NCBI RefSeq assembly: GCF_000516985.1
Contig: NW_006917091.1
Coordinates: 6,487,521 to 6,551,520 of the forward strand
Direction: 5' to 3'
Length of the DNA: 64,000 bases
From: Pestalotiopsis fici W106-1
Lineage: Eukaryota > Ascomycota > Sordariomycetes > Amphisphaeriales > Sporocadaceae
The notes under the pieces: generated by a model
Told to the model about the DNA's origin: nothing
Databases searched by the model: none
What the model saw: the letters and a program-made list of their open reading frames with translations, nothing else
Shown: positions 1-11,657 of the stretch, piece after piece
Layout of the letters: each line of letters begins with the position of its first letter
Numbering within the stretch: position 1 is the stretch's first letter
Translations under genes and position numbers: made by a program

Positions 1-880
1 AAGACCAAGGCCGATGCTGGCGAGGACGCCGCCGTCACCCTGTTTGTTGGCAACCTCGGCTGGGGTGTCACTGACGACATTCTTTACGACACCTTCAAGG
101 AGTACGCCGGTCTGAACAGCGCTCGTGTTGTCACCGACAAGGACATGCAGCGATCCCGTGGGTTTGGTTACGTCGACTTCGACACCCCCGAGCAATGCCA
201 GGCTGCCCTCGAGGGTATGCAGGGTTTCGAGCTTGAGGGCCGCGGTCTCCGCCTTGACCCCTCCAAGCCCAAGCCTGCCGACAGCTTCAACAACACTGAC
301 CGCGCTGCCAACCGCGCCGCTGCCCACGGTGACACCGTCTCCCCTGAGAGTGACACTCTCTTCGTCGGTAACCTGCCCTGGGAGGCCGATGAGGATGCCG
401 TCACGCTCTTCTTCGCCGACATTGCTGAAGTCAAGAGCCTTCGTCTCCCCACCGACCCGTACGTATTCTGCTTATAGATGGTGACATTGAAACCAGAGCT
501 AACATAACACTAGTGAGTCGGGCAACCGCAAGGGTTTCGGTTACGTGACCTTCAACAGCGTCGAGGAGGCCAAGTCTGCCTTCGAGTCCAAGAACGGTGG
601 CTACATCGGTGAGGGCCGTGGTGCTCGTGCTGTTCGTCTCGACTTTGCTGCCCAGCGCCAGCCTCAACAGGGCGGTGGCCGCGGCGGTGGTCGTGGAGGC
701 GGTCGCGGTGGCTTTGGCGGCCGCGGCGGCGGTGGTGGTTTCGGTGGCCGTGGAGGCGGCGGTGGCTTCGGTGGTCGTGGCGGTGGCCGCGGCGGTGGTC
801 GTGGTGGTGCTTCCCGTGGTGGAGGCTTCGGTGGACGTGGTGGTGGTGGTTTCCAAGGCAAGAAGATCAGCTTTGACTAA
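1..880 (+). CDS. Nucleolin/Gar2/Nsr1-like RNA-binding protein, 3' part
   Basis: The left edge cuts the gene; the reading frame is open from base 1. Two RRM domains are visible. The first starts at LFVGNLGWGV and carries the RNP1-like block SRGFGYVDF. The second starts at LFVGNLPWEA and has RNP1 KGFGYVTF. A glycine/arginine-rich RGG tail follows, coded by about 670-855, and the protein ends GKKISFD. An intron at 459-513 (gtacgt..tag) joins PTDP to ESGNRKGFGY in phase, which restores the second RRM. This layout (two RRMs plus an RGG tail, usually after an acidic N-terminus that is off the window) is that of yeast Nsr1 and fission yeast Gar2, nucleolar proteins of pre-rRNA processing and 40S assembly. 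The acidic N-terminal half cannot be seen, so another two-RRM RGG protein is possible. It converges on REG1. Confidence 0.85.
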
Positions 881-2816
881 AGCAACAGCCGCACTTGATG
901 GTACCTGAGGGCTCATTGACACATACACACCTGGTTGGCTTCTGAGGGTTGTCGGCTTCTTCAAACTTTGGACTTTTCTGCTTGAGGGTTCAAAGTCATC
1001 GAGGGCTAAGCTTCGTCACGAAGCGATGATACACCTGTGGGCTTGATCTGAGGTTTCATACACCTCTCAGTGGGTTCGTTCTGTGGGCTTTGATGGCTTT
1101 ACAAGTATTGAATGCTGGTTGGGTTCTCCTTCCAAGCATTCACATCCTTCACGTACACACATGGTTCTGACGGCTTTCCCATTTGCCAATGGGGTTACTT
1201 TCTGGCTATGAAGTATTTGGCAAGCTTGCGCTACCTTGGATGCAGTTGCACTGGATCCACCACGAGGGTTTATTTCTTTCACGACGGCGTTTTGAGGGCT
1301 CTATAAAAAGTTTCTGCGGTTTTCATTTTTTGCGACGACAGGGCGATCAAATTTTCTTGTACAGCGAACCCAATCATAAAAACTGATCTCTCGGTGAGTA
1401 TTATACACACCTTAGTGTACGATGCAAAAGTTTCCACAACCCCCCCGGTTTCCTATAGACCGTAGTCAGTAGTAATCAAATTTCGATCGATACCCATACA
1501 ATCTCTATGCTTTTATCCGTGACCAACAATCACGTGTTGATAATGTTTGCGTGATTCTTGAAGGAGGCGTTGGCTATGGAAGGGATCTTACAGGATCGAC
1601 ATCATTGGTAAAGTCTATGATTTCATACCTAACGTGGGCGGTCAAATATCCTCTCCTGACTAGAGATATAAATCCCCTGTACAAAGTATTCTCCGTTTCT
1701 TTTTGTCCTGTTTGTTTTTATGATTATCCTCTCAATAACTGACAGTGCCGATCGTTTCTCGTTGCACGAGTGATGGGGATATCACTACTTGTCGTTTCTT
1801 TCCATTCAGATTGGGGATGTGTACGGAAGTATGTGACAGTGTCATATTGCCCAGCAAGTGGTCTGACAATTGGAAATGCATGGCCACGGCCTGCCAGAGC
1901 CTGTTCTTATGGCCCGAGAATGTACCTCGTAGTCGTCGTCAAGTTTAGTAAAATGGACTCTAGTAATGGACACTGTAACAGGACGTATAAAGTTCTTCGA
2001 AATTTGCACATTTTCATCAAGACAGAAGGTACAAAGGTTGTCTTCCATGCCTCCCGTGGTCAATTATTGAGTACTTTGTATATGAATACTTTTTATATGA
2101 GACCCGCAGATCCTAAATGTGGTTTCTCCAACGACTCTCGTCTTGATTAATGCTGGCCAGCTTTGGCAAGATTACACGGGTCTACACAAGCTGAAAAAAA
2201 AAAAGTTGGTGTTGCTGTCTATATTGCAAAGCGCTTGGACATTGATTCAACACTCATTCACTCCATCATACTTGAGGTAACGTTCATGGGATGTATCTTG
2301 TTTCAAAATTGCTTTTATCTTCTCTTTGATTTTCCTTCCAGATGCCATGTGAAACATGCCGCTTGCTGACCGATCCAAGTATGCCTGTTTATAGGCAACA
2401 CCCCATTATGAACCATTCCTCGAAAAAGAAAATGAATGGCTTCTGTATATTCCAAGTCCGTTTACCCTCCTCTAGTCCATGCTCCTAACCCCCCAGTAAT
2501 GCTTTCCATTGGTTACCACGCCTTCCAGGATCCTCAATGCAAACTGAGTTGACATTTGGGAGGGTTCAGCATGTAAAATAAAAATCAAATCGCTCCGTAC
2601 GCCATTGCAATGCAAATATAAGTAAAATGTTGTGAGAATGTTGCGATGAAAGTCCCCAGCCAATCAATATTGTCCGTTTGTGTCTTGAGCTTGTGCCAAT
2701 ATTTTCTCGTAATGGCGACATTGATAAAGACTTGGCATGTCGTTGTATCGGTACATCCTCAAAGATTGAGGTATAGAAATATTTCAACTGTCCAACAGGT
2801 GCTTATCCGTCAAGAT
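881..2816. other. Convergent intergenic region, no gene seen
   Basis: About 1.9 kb lie between the stop codons of the nucleolin-like gene and REG1. Only short overlapping frames occur, with no recognisable protein. The first 430 bases carry a recurrent degenerate motif (separate entry). The rest is mixed-composition sequence that presumably includes both 3' UTRs. Confidence 0.6.
906..1300 (+). repeat. Degenerate GAGGGYT motif series in the 3' region
   Basis: GAGGGTT or GAGGGCT occurs near 907, 944, 984, 1001, 1264 and 1294, with a GAGGTTT variant near 1050. Several copies sit in a larger degenerate module of the type ATACAC(AC)CT ... GGGCTT/GGCTT ... CTGAGGKTT, clearest around 924-950 and 1030-1080. 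It starts directly after the stop codon of the nucleolin-like gene, so it is probably transcribed as 3' UTR. No function is known to me. Confidence 0.5.
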
Positions 2817-4641
2817 TTATCGACGCCAGCCGACGTTCCATATGACGTGAGCAATGTCACGAGCGGTGTTGACTGTGTCAACAACACGGCCAATAATGCC
2901 TGCATTTTCTTGTCCGTCCCCTTCTTCATACGGCATGAGCATGCCAGATTCAGTCCGACGCATACCCGCTGGTCCATTTGCCAGGTTTCCATACGAAGAT
3001 GACCGCTGCAGACCCGATTGCGGGACTTGATCGCTCGGGCTGGACACTGGTGTAGTAGTTCTCTCCTCAATCGCAGATACTTCGTCGTCCTCGATGAAAA
3101 AACGGCCAGATTGCTTTGCTGGGCGAAGAGTCTCCTGGGAGGATGAGGGTGAGATGAACGGAGGGCTGCGGATAGTGCTATGCTTCATGGCAGTCTCTTG
3201 TGGCTCTGGTGTGTCCTCGCGATACTTAAGTGTAGTCGACGGCAACATTGCTATAGTCTTGCTCTCGCTGGTGCTACTGACCCTTGGCTTGGGTCGGGGT
3301 CTCGTCGGCTTCTTCTTGGTGCTGGTCTTCATCATGAAAACACCATCGTCAGATGAGTCGCTGTCATAATCGTTGTTCCAGTACTCGATTTCTGGCTCGT
3401 CTTCGTCCTCCTCTTCTCCTTTAACATCTACCGCAATACATTGTTGAACCGACTCTGAGAAGTGAATATGCTTTCGCTCCGTTGACGGTGACACGAGGCC
3501 GGATGTGTCGTTGGAGGGGGCAAGGCTGTTATCACCGTGACTGGCTCTTCGAGAAGAGAATGGAAACGTAATGTAATCTGTTGTAGCCCGCTGCAAAATC
3601 GGCCGAGATATCCGAACTCCATGGACTCCGTGTCCAAGGTCTTGCTGTTGTGCCTGAACGGCAGCTGTGGCTTGTTTTAAAAGTGAAGACGACGAAATAG
3701 ACTTTTGTAGCATAACCTCTGACACGCTCCTCTTCTTCAAGATGGGCTTCTTTTGAACAAAAGAGTCATTTCTGGATATTGACGAGCTGTTCTGTCGTGT
3801 GTCGGCCGCGAACAGTTTCTTTTGTCTTGTCTGCAAGGGGCCGTACAACCAAGTTACGTCACAGTCCTTGAGCCTGTATCCATGTTAGCATAGGGACGAA
3901 GCGCGAGCAATGCAAAGCTAATAAATAGACATAATCATACCAATTTAAAGTTTCGGGAGAAACTGTTTTTAACCTGTACTTTGACTTCATCCAAGTTCTC
4001 CAAGAGGCATTTTCTAATCGAGAGGCATTGGTAAAATCGTTCCTCCTCGAGATGATGTAGCGCCATGATGACCAGATGTCCTCCTCTTTCCAGTCGTGTG
4101 ACAAGTAGTCTACATGGTGAGTAGGGTGATGCCTCAGGGCCGTGTCATCTTCTGCATGCTCAAGTGGTACAGGGGATTCGGGGCGAGAAAGAGTAGTAGG
4201 CGTATCATCGTTCTCAGCAGGCGAGACAGAGTAAGAGTCGCCAGTGTGAGGGCTGGCGGGCGGCTCCAGATCCTCGACAGGAGCGAAGAAGGGATTCTCG
4301 TCGTATTCTGGCAGAATGATGTCGGGGGTATGTTCAAGATGTTCGTCGTTATCCCAGTGGCTGTCAAGAGACAGAATAGTTGCTGGAGTGGACAGGTCGG
4401 ATGGAGTCACAGAGTCAGCATGTATCGTCTGGGGTGACGAGGCAACGGACGATGGTTCCGAGCTGGGCGGAGAGATATGGTAGGAGTGATATCTGCCTTG
4501 ATAGGCAGTATTGATCCTTGTGGATGAGGCAGAGGTATGCAGGCCCGATGACTGCTTGCCAAAGTTTGGCTGTGAATGCGATCGCTTCAGTGGTGACTGG
4601 GAAAAGAAGCCGCTGTCCTCGGAGGAGAGAACGACGGCCAT
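2817..4641 (-). CDS. reg1: REG1-type protein phosphatase 1 regulatory subunit (glucose repression)
   Basis: Two exons, 4641-3941 and 3873-2817, with a 67-bp intron at 3874-3940, give 585 residues. The intron falls inside the family block and its removal restores TLNWLKDCDVTWLYGP. Residues about 180-245 match the Hex2/Reg1-type domain (DUF1752): SHDWKEEDIWSSWRYI, then LENASWRTWMK. A KHIHFSESVQQCIAV segment (IHF at about 370-372) matches the RVxF-like Glc7-docking site of yeast Reg1. Acidic and Ser/Thr-rich linkers follow. In yeast, Reg1 targets PP1 (Glc7) to Snf1 and so keeps glucose repression on. The ATG at 4641 (MAVVLSSEDSGFF) was chosen because the frame upstream has no ATG before an in-frame stop near 4756. 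An unseen 5' exon is possible. A very long gene-free region lies upstream. Confidence 0.87.
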
Positions 4642-4735
4642 GTCAGGCAGATGGCGAACAAGATATTTGCGTGTAAGAGTCACCAGTTGGCCGTAGTCGT
4701 CCCCGCCAACAATGATATAATTCAAAGCCTCTCGA

Positions 4736-4762
4736 TTATAGGCGATGAAAAAAGGTCTTCAT
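4736..4762 (-). promoter_or_regulatory. Possible short uORF in the REG1 leader
   Basis: On the REG1 strand an ATG at 4762 opens an eight-codon frame ending in TAA at 4736, 94 bases before the chosen REG1 start. It would be a 5'-leader uORF if transcription begins upstream of 4762. The transcript start is not visible in sequence. Confidence 0.35.
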
Positions 4763-5250
4763 GGATAGCAGATCAACCAGTTTCCCCCGCTTGCAAGATG
4801 TTGCCGAAGTGCCTGAAGAGAGAGAAAAAAAGACGTGCGAGTTGAGAGATCTACGCCGTGTCAGTATGTGGTGGTGTTTCTTGCCTCGGATCGGTGACAA
4901 GGAGCAAGTTAGCCGAGACGGTAGGAAGCAGCGACAGGTACAAGAAGACGGTCAGGGTTGTGTTTGTATGCGTGTGTGTGATGTAGTAAGAAGAGTAGTG
5001 AATGATGACTGCTCCAGATGCGTGAGACCAGAAAACCTCGGATAGAATGTCGAGTAATGACGCCTTTGGGGGTTCGATCGACACAGGATGTCGTCGAGTT
5101 TGTAAAAGCAGGCGACGATAAAGGTCCGGATGGGGGGGTGGCCGGGGCAGGGACTTGTCTGTCTGATATGTGGTGGTGGTTTTCTTTCCCAAGACGGACG
5201 GGCGGACAGACAAGACAGACAGTTTCAACGGGCAATGGGGCAAACAAGTA

Positions 5251-5300
5251 GTAGGTAGGTAATGTAGGTAAGGTAGGCAGGTCGACAGGCAGGCAGTAAA
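5251..5300. repeat. GTAGGTAGG-type cluster upstream of REG1
   Basis: Four or more TAGG/AAGG/GCAGG steps occur in 50 bases (GTAGTAGGTAGGTAATG and following). The same tetranucleotide theme recurs at 8434-8447, 11635-11657 and 48823-48858, always outside coding sequence. It is the type of short repeat often seen in hypocrealean promoters; its role is unknown. Confidence 0.5.
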
Positions 5301-5698
5301 CCAAAAAAGGTGGGAAGTAGGTACCTTGGAACACACAGGGTGTGGGTGGAAGGAAGGGCTGGTTCAGGGTGTGTCGGGGTGGATGCGCGGTGCTTTGAAC
5401 TGGCACTGGGCGGCGCATGCAGGGAGCTACTCGACGTATGTACGTCTGGACTCTGAAATGTAGTGTGTAAACGTGGGAGAATGTACTGTGTGCCGGTAGA
5501 GTACGTCGCGTAAAGGTAGCTATGTAGCTAATAAGCAGCTCAAACCACCACTGCTAACAAGAAGAAAATGCGGTTTGTGTTCTTGTTTCTCTCCCTAGGC
5601 CGATTTCCGAGAGGTACGAAATGTAGCATGCATATTTGGTCCGGCCGGCATGTACAAGTCAGTGGGCGGAGAGGAGAGGGAAGAAAATGTGAGGGTGG

Positions 5699-5784
5699 AA
5701 AAAAAAAAAAAAAAAGGGCCAGCGACAAGTAGAAGAAAAAAAAAAAAAAAAGGACGTAGAGAAGACCGCGCTGCCCCCCCCCCC
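5699..5784. repeat. Two poly-A tracts and a poly-C tract
   Basis: Runs of about 17 A at 5699-5715 and about 17 A at 5735-5751 are followed by 11 C at 5774-5784. On the REG1 strand these are T tracts and a G tract about 1.1 kb upstream of its start. They are likely length-variable. Confidence 0.7.
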
Positions 5785-8700
5785 AAAGCGCGGGAGATGG
5801 AATACCGGGAGATCGGAAAGCAGCTTCGCAAATTTGCAAGGGTACACTGACAACACCCACGCCTTTTTTTTTCTCCCATGGGCTATCCGATGTACCAGGT
5901 GCCAGGACGTGGAGGGGGATTTGAGAAATGCCACCACCAGCAGGGATCATCGAGGCACTCGGGCACAGGAGGACGTGGGATGGGTGAGAATTGGCAAGGA
6001 AGCCGGAGAGGTACGGTGAAGGGACGATACACGAGACGAGAGACAGCTACACGCGGGGGGGTGTGCATCCGCCAATTGAAGATTGCCATTTGATGGTCTG
6101 GTATCTTGTGCAGATCTACAGAGATTACATTAGTTTAGGTAGTGTATTTGCCTAGCTGCCGCGTAATTTAGTAGTCATGACAAACAACCAACTAACTAAT
6201 AAGAAGAACCTCGAGATCGAATTTCAGTTTCAACATGCATCCTGTCGGGCATCCAGTCATTTTTCTATGATATCACCTATAGCCTGTTATTCCCATGGCA
6301 GCATTGTAACCATGGTGCCTCTCAGGTAGACGTCTAAACCGACAGTCATCGTGTCCCTCCTTTCATATTTCATTGTCAAATCCAATAATCAATCAAAATT
6401 ACTGGTAGCAATGGGGGCTTTGACTCGTGATCGGAATACCACATTTCAAGATAGGTAGTAACCTTGGCTGGCATAGGCAGTAGGGAGTCAAGCCACCAGA
6501 TTATTAGAACGGCCGTGGAATCTAGATAGGTACATTACCTAGGCCAGTATCAAATGCGCTTATTGGAATTGGCCATTTTGCTTTCACCCTTGCTATCCAT
6601 CCGAAGTTGCGCACGCAGAAGACGAACAAGAAATGGAAGATGGAAAAAACTAAATTAAGAAAGATCCCCGCTTCTTCGTCGACATGAAGAGCCATGCTTT
6701 GCCATTGCAAGCCGCTATTTGCCCCCAGCTCCCTGGCCGTACGTACTTTTTCCCGCGCAGATGACCAACCGCATGGACGACGGGCGATGGCGTGGCCGGC
6801 GACGAACACGGACATTTGAGAAACGTTTCGGCTCACACTACGAAATGCGTGGCATGCGTGGACGAGCAACATGGGAGCTAATAAGGTAAACAATCACTCA
6901 TACATGGTTGTGCTTGGATATGAGATCAACACAGACGAGGCAAACGCACAAACTCGAGAGAAGCGAACCCCAGCCAAAAGGAGAGCGAACAAAAAAGAAT
7001 ACCATGTATTCAACCCCCCTCCTCCCCATGCCCGCTTGTACTATCTGGGTATGCGCCACTAGCTTCATCACCACCATCTTAAACCCGCTTTCCCTCCTCT
7101 CGCTCTCTTACGTATACTACAAGGCAGAGAAGAGACTTTCCCTGGCAAAGAGGCAATGTTCGACTTGACATGCTTGATGCATGCAGGATTGCGGAATTGA
7201 GGATCAATCGGACTACGTACACTACAATCTCTACGTACTACGTACTGAGCCAGCAAACCAGCGTTTGGCCGCCTCATTCTCGACCATTCAAACTCTGCAT
7301 CAACAGACCGAGACAACGCCTAGCCAGTGATCCAGAGCAAATGAGGGCAAAGGTTCGCAGTTATTCCTAACCTAGTCGGTGGGGATCGGCCAGAACGAGG
7401 CGCTGCGGGGACGGCACAACGACCTGGGGAATGGATCCAAAGGGGGTTCAGGTCTCTCTGTGTCTCCTGCTTGAGATTGTCCTGATCGGCACCATGCCCC
7501 CGTTGTCACCTGATTCACCGGATTTTTTGATTTTTCTTGAATTTTGGATTGTGACTCGAGAATCGCCCGAGGAAAGGTGATCAAGTAAGAAAGCCACTGT
7601 TTTGCCTTGGGCGACATCAGTCACGGATATATGATACTTCCAGAGACGGCAAACTGCGTCTCATATAAAATCAGCAAAGACTTTTGCATCGATGCCCTAC
7701 GTAATTGGTACATGCTCGGCGAATCACAACTGCTCACACACTATTCCATATGTGGCCCCATAGATTTTCCTGCCTTTCTTCATTTCCTGGTCTCCCTCCC
7801 CAGATCCACGAAAAAGGAATTCGATAGGCATGACATAATGCTAGATTGATCCGTGCGTGTCCAAAACATTGAAGAGTTCGTCTTACAGGTAGGTAAACAG
7901 GTAAATAGGGTCCAGGAGCATGTCTCACGGGATCAAAAAAGATGCTGATCAAATCAAAAGACTTTTTTGACTATCCGTCCGCCCACGGCACTGACTCCTA
8001 CCTGGTCTGGCTGGCCTGGCAATTCATATTCGGATATGTGCGAGCATGAACCTGCGGCAAGAACTCTTGCAATACCTACCTGGGTTAGGACATTGGTTCC
8101 GAGCCACAGGTTTTGTCCAAATTTTATAGTGGAGTCATGGGAAAATGCCGCTGGGCAAAAAAGTCACAGAGGTGCTCAAGATGTCCTGGGTGCTGCCCAA
8201 GTCGGCCCATTCTACTGGGACCCGTCGCTGCTTGGCACTGCTGGCCCCTGGTCATCTGGAGGGCTGAAGGGTTCTAGAGCTTCCGCTAGAGCTTGTAGAA
8301 CCCACATCAAATCCCACCCAACAGAGGGGGCCCACACACCATGTGCGCCGAGCCAGCCAACCAGCCAGCATTGAACTCGCTGTGGTAACGTTGGCGCGAC
8401 ACGGGCAACATATACAAATCTGCTCTACTATCTGTAGGTAGGTAGGTCACAACATCATTGACGGTTTCATGTTTTGAAGAGATACTACTAAACTTACCTC
8501 CTGACCGCCAGTATGAAGACAATGTCGGATGGGCAAATGGAAACCCCCAACAAGAGTCCAAGACTTGCCATAGTTAAACAGTCTGTCCTCCCTTTCGCCC
8601 ACCGCTCGCTCCCGGACGTTGGATATTATCATGAACGAAACTATATTCTCCGCGGATTTTCCTGATGGCTGTCAAAATGTATTGTCCAGCATCGAACCTT

Positions 8701-8892
8701 AAGCCCCGAGGCAACATCAAGACCAGACCAGCCGGAGGTCTTTCGACACCACATTCCAAACCAAACAAACGAGGGTAGTAGGGGCAGGATCATGCGAGGC
8801 GAGCGAGGTTCTTGAAGGTTTCAATGCAGATCGCGATACACCTCTTAGCCATCCATATCCCCGGTTCCTTCCACCACATCACATATATAATC

Positions 8893-9135
8893 TCAGCTCC
8901 ATGGAGCTCTTAGCTCTGCCGTACGGTACGACTGTGACTTTTTAGGCTTCGACGATCGCTTGGGAGCCGCATATCCGCTGCGACCATTTTCACAAGTCGC
9001 AACGTTATAGTCAGATACCAGAAACTCTATCTCGAGATAACGGGAAGCTCGGCATACAATCACAACAGCACTACCAAGCAAGGCAAGCGAAAGCACCACC
9101 AGGCGAGGAAGAAAGGAAAAGCTCTCATGAACCAT
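8893..9135 (-). CDS. Possible small membrane-anchored ORF (weak)
   Basis: An ATG at 9135 opens 80 codons. An N-terminal hydrophobic stretch (LPRLVVLSLALLGSAVVIV) is followed by a basic, Ser/Lys-rich tail. The frame continues upstream without another ATG. No family is recognised and no intron signals support extension. It is listed because the hydrophobic segment is the only protein-like feature in the gene-free region; chance is the more likely explanation. Confidence 0.15.
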   Translation of the reverse strand: MVHESFSFLPRLVVLSLALLGSAVVIVCRASRYLEIEFLVSDYNVATCENGRSGYAAPKRSSKPKKSQSYRTAELRAPWS

Positions 9136-10489
9136 GAAGGCCACCACCAGCCGTGTCTTTGATGAATAATAGGTACGAGAGCTTATTGCAAGGCGGATCA
9201 GTCCCTCGATCATCCATCTATTACCGGCCAATATCATTTTCAAATCGAATCGCCTTTCAAGCGATGATGGCCTGTCTCTACCTGGGACGAGTATCATGGC
9301 AAACATCCAGGCAGGGAAGGGGTCCAGATTCCAGCACCTCCTACCCCAATGCTCAAGAGGCTGGGAAAGCTGGACATGCAAGATGCATACTTATTTTTTT
9401 TTTAAGGTAATCACAACGTTGTGAAAATGTGACAGCAGAGCCTCATGTTATGCAAAGCACAAACACTCACCCCCAAGTGGCTTTACATGTTTATGACGCA
9501 CGTGTGTCCGGACTGCATATGATTGGACTTCAGCCCTGTATTGAGGCTCAACATCCCAGCTGAAAGACACGATGAATTCACATCGCTTTGTGGGCTTGTC
9601 TGTCCTTGCTTTGGCACCTATACGACCATTTCAGAGTCCGTAGCTTCACCAACCTTCTTGGGGACACACGTCGATGATGGATGAAGCAAGCATTAGAAGC
9701 CGACGCCTCCAGAAGGGCGAACCATATTGCAGACTATATGCATAACCCGTATCCATCCTTCCGGGGAAGCAATTGATGGGTAGTCGCGGCGACTTACGAC
9801 TAGCTGAAAGTTTCAACGAGGACCCTGAGATGCTCGTTTATTTACTTTACGCCTTGACGACTCCCATTTGACTCTGAATCCAACGCGGTAAGATGATAGT
9901 GGCAATCTCGGGATGCTGTGCTCGGAACACTGCCAACGCTTTTCTCTTCGTCCCATTGGAGCGAGCTCTGTCTCGATGACCATCAGTGCAGCATACCATC
10001 AAACCATCAGGGCTTGAAGAATTGCGAATCAACCACGGCTGAGCTACGAGGGCGTGTGAAGACGGGACTGTAATGACACGGAGCTCTTCCAATATCCAGC
10101 CAGGTTGATTACATGATAACCCACCGCCCGGCTTCCAGATTTTACCTAGCCGTATGTAACACAAAGGGACCGATCCCGACCCCCACACCACCCCCATGCG
10201 TTACGGTTACGGACATGGCTCAAGTAACATGCTCGATGCCATTTGCAGAGCTCGAAGGCGTGGGGTGCCCGTGGCTACACTACACTTTTTGATTACTGTG
10301 CATCATTGCTCTGCCGCAGTCCACATTCCCCAGATTACGAAGTCCGAGAAGCTATGAATGATATACATGAAGAAAATAAACCTTGAAGAAATAATCTTAA
10401 ATCTCAGGGTGATCAAACGAAAACTCCTACCAAGGTAAAAGCTGTTGTGTTGGAATGTATCGGTAATCTGTACCTCTTTGCCGACGCGG

Positions 10490-10519
10490 CTGGGACTGGG
10501 ACTGGGACTGGGACTGGGA
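10490..10519. repeat. Hexanucleotide tandem repeat (TGGGAC)5
   Basis: Five perfect TGGGAC units lie in the gene-free region, followed by a degraded unit. Frames crossing it on either strand become Ser-Pro or Gly-Thr repeats and are artefacts of the repeat. Confidence 0.85.
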
Positions 10520-11634
10520 TTTGGACTGGTTCCGTCTTTTGCGTGCTCCTCACACTTGCAGGTTTGGCAGCTTCGTGTGTACACTATGTACTCTCTGTAC
10601 GCCACGGCCAAAATCGCCACCTCAGGTTTTGGGGGATCCCGGGATTTCTTCGAGACCAACCAAGATCGTCTTTCAATGGCTAGAAGCACTCGGTTTTTTA
10701 GTTGCGTGTCGACTACCCTGTCCGTGTCCCAGGCAAGAAAGAAGCAAGAAGGTCTACTCCCGACAAAGACCCTGATCGACACTCCAGGCCGTGTCGATCT
10801 TCGGGGCTCAAGAAAGAACCCCCTGGCAAGCCTGGTTTCTCCGCCAGTGATGGTGTTGGTACTTGGTGTTTCTAACTCTTTTGCATTGCTTGCTCCTCTA
10901 GTAGGCAAGTTGGCAGGTAAATGCACCGCTACACAACTGCCATCTTGCCACCATCACCGCTGGTTCTCACTTACACCACACCGAAGATCCGGCATCTGAC
11001 CCAAATGACTAATGTCCAGCACGCGCCCCCTTTTTTCCAACGTTCATCATGAATGAATTGACTGCTTCTCCAGCTTCCAGACTCCGGCCCGATCTGGGGC
11101 ATACTGCATTTGCATGCAATGTATTATTATTATATGGGGGAAGTCCACCAGAAGGCTAGATCCAGTCTACAACCAAATAAGCCCGCGTCTATTCTGCAAT
11201 CCAGCCAAAGGGCGTCCGTCGCCCTGGGCGTGGCTGGAGAACATTTTGATTAATATTATATAGCACACTACCACACTATCTATCATGCCATTTGCCAACC
11301 AGCTTATTCAGCTCGGACTCGTTGTTGATGATTACGTCTCACCGGAAAGATAATTCACGGGCCCGGTTTCCGCCCATCGACGTAGCAGTAACACAATGCA
11401 GCTGTCAATCGCCCATCGGGGGCCCCCCAGGAATGTGATACATTCCAACGGACATCAATGCATCTATCGTTGCACAGCAGCTTACGATAACATACAGCAA
11501 CGCAATCAGGCAAGCAGGAGCAAGCAGCAGAGCTCTCCCCCAACTTGCATGTAAGCTACTGTACCAGTGTATCATGCTGGAATGAATCGCAATGGCGTCA
11601 ATCGGGGCTTGCATTAAGGGGGCACCTATCTAGC

Positions 11635-11657
11635 TAGGTAGGTATGTAGGTAGGTAC
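11635..11657. repeat. TAGGTAGG cluster
   Basis: TAGGTAGGTATGTAGGTAGG, four TAGG copies plus a TATG variant, lies in non-coding sequence. It is the same motif family as at 5251, 8434 and 48823. Confidence 0.6.

Noticed and set aside
431..964. Long minus-strand frame rich in Thr/Ala opposite the RGG-coding region
   Set aside because: It is the mirror of a Gly/Arg repeat on the plus strand; low-complexity and without independent support.
5060..5090. GGTTCGATC, resembling a tRNA B box
   Set aside because: No acceptor, D or anticodon stems can be drawn around it.
10303..10999. Overlapping frames of about 200 codons on both strands around the TGGGAC repeat
   Set aside because: Each depends on the hexanucleotide repeat, the two strands conflict, and there is no domain or intron structure.
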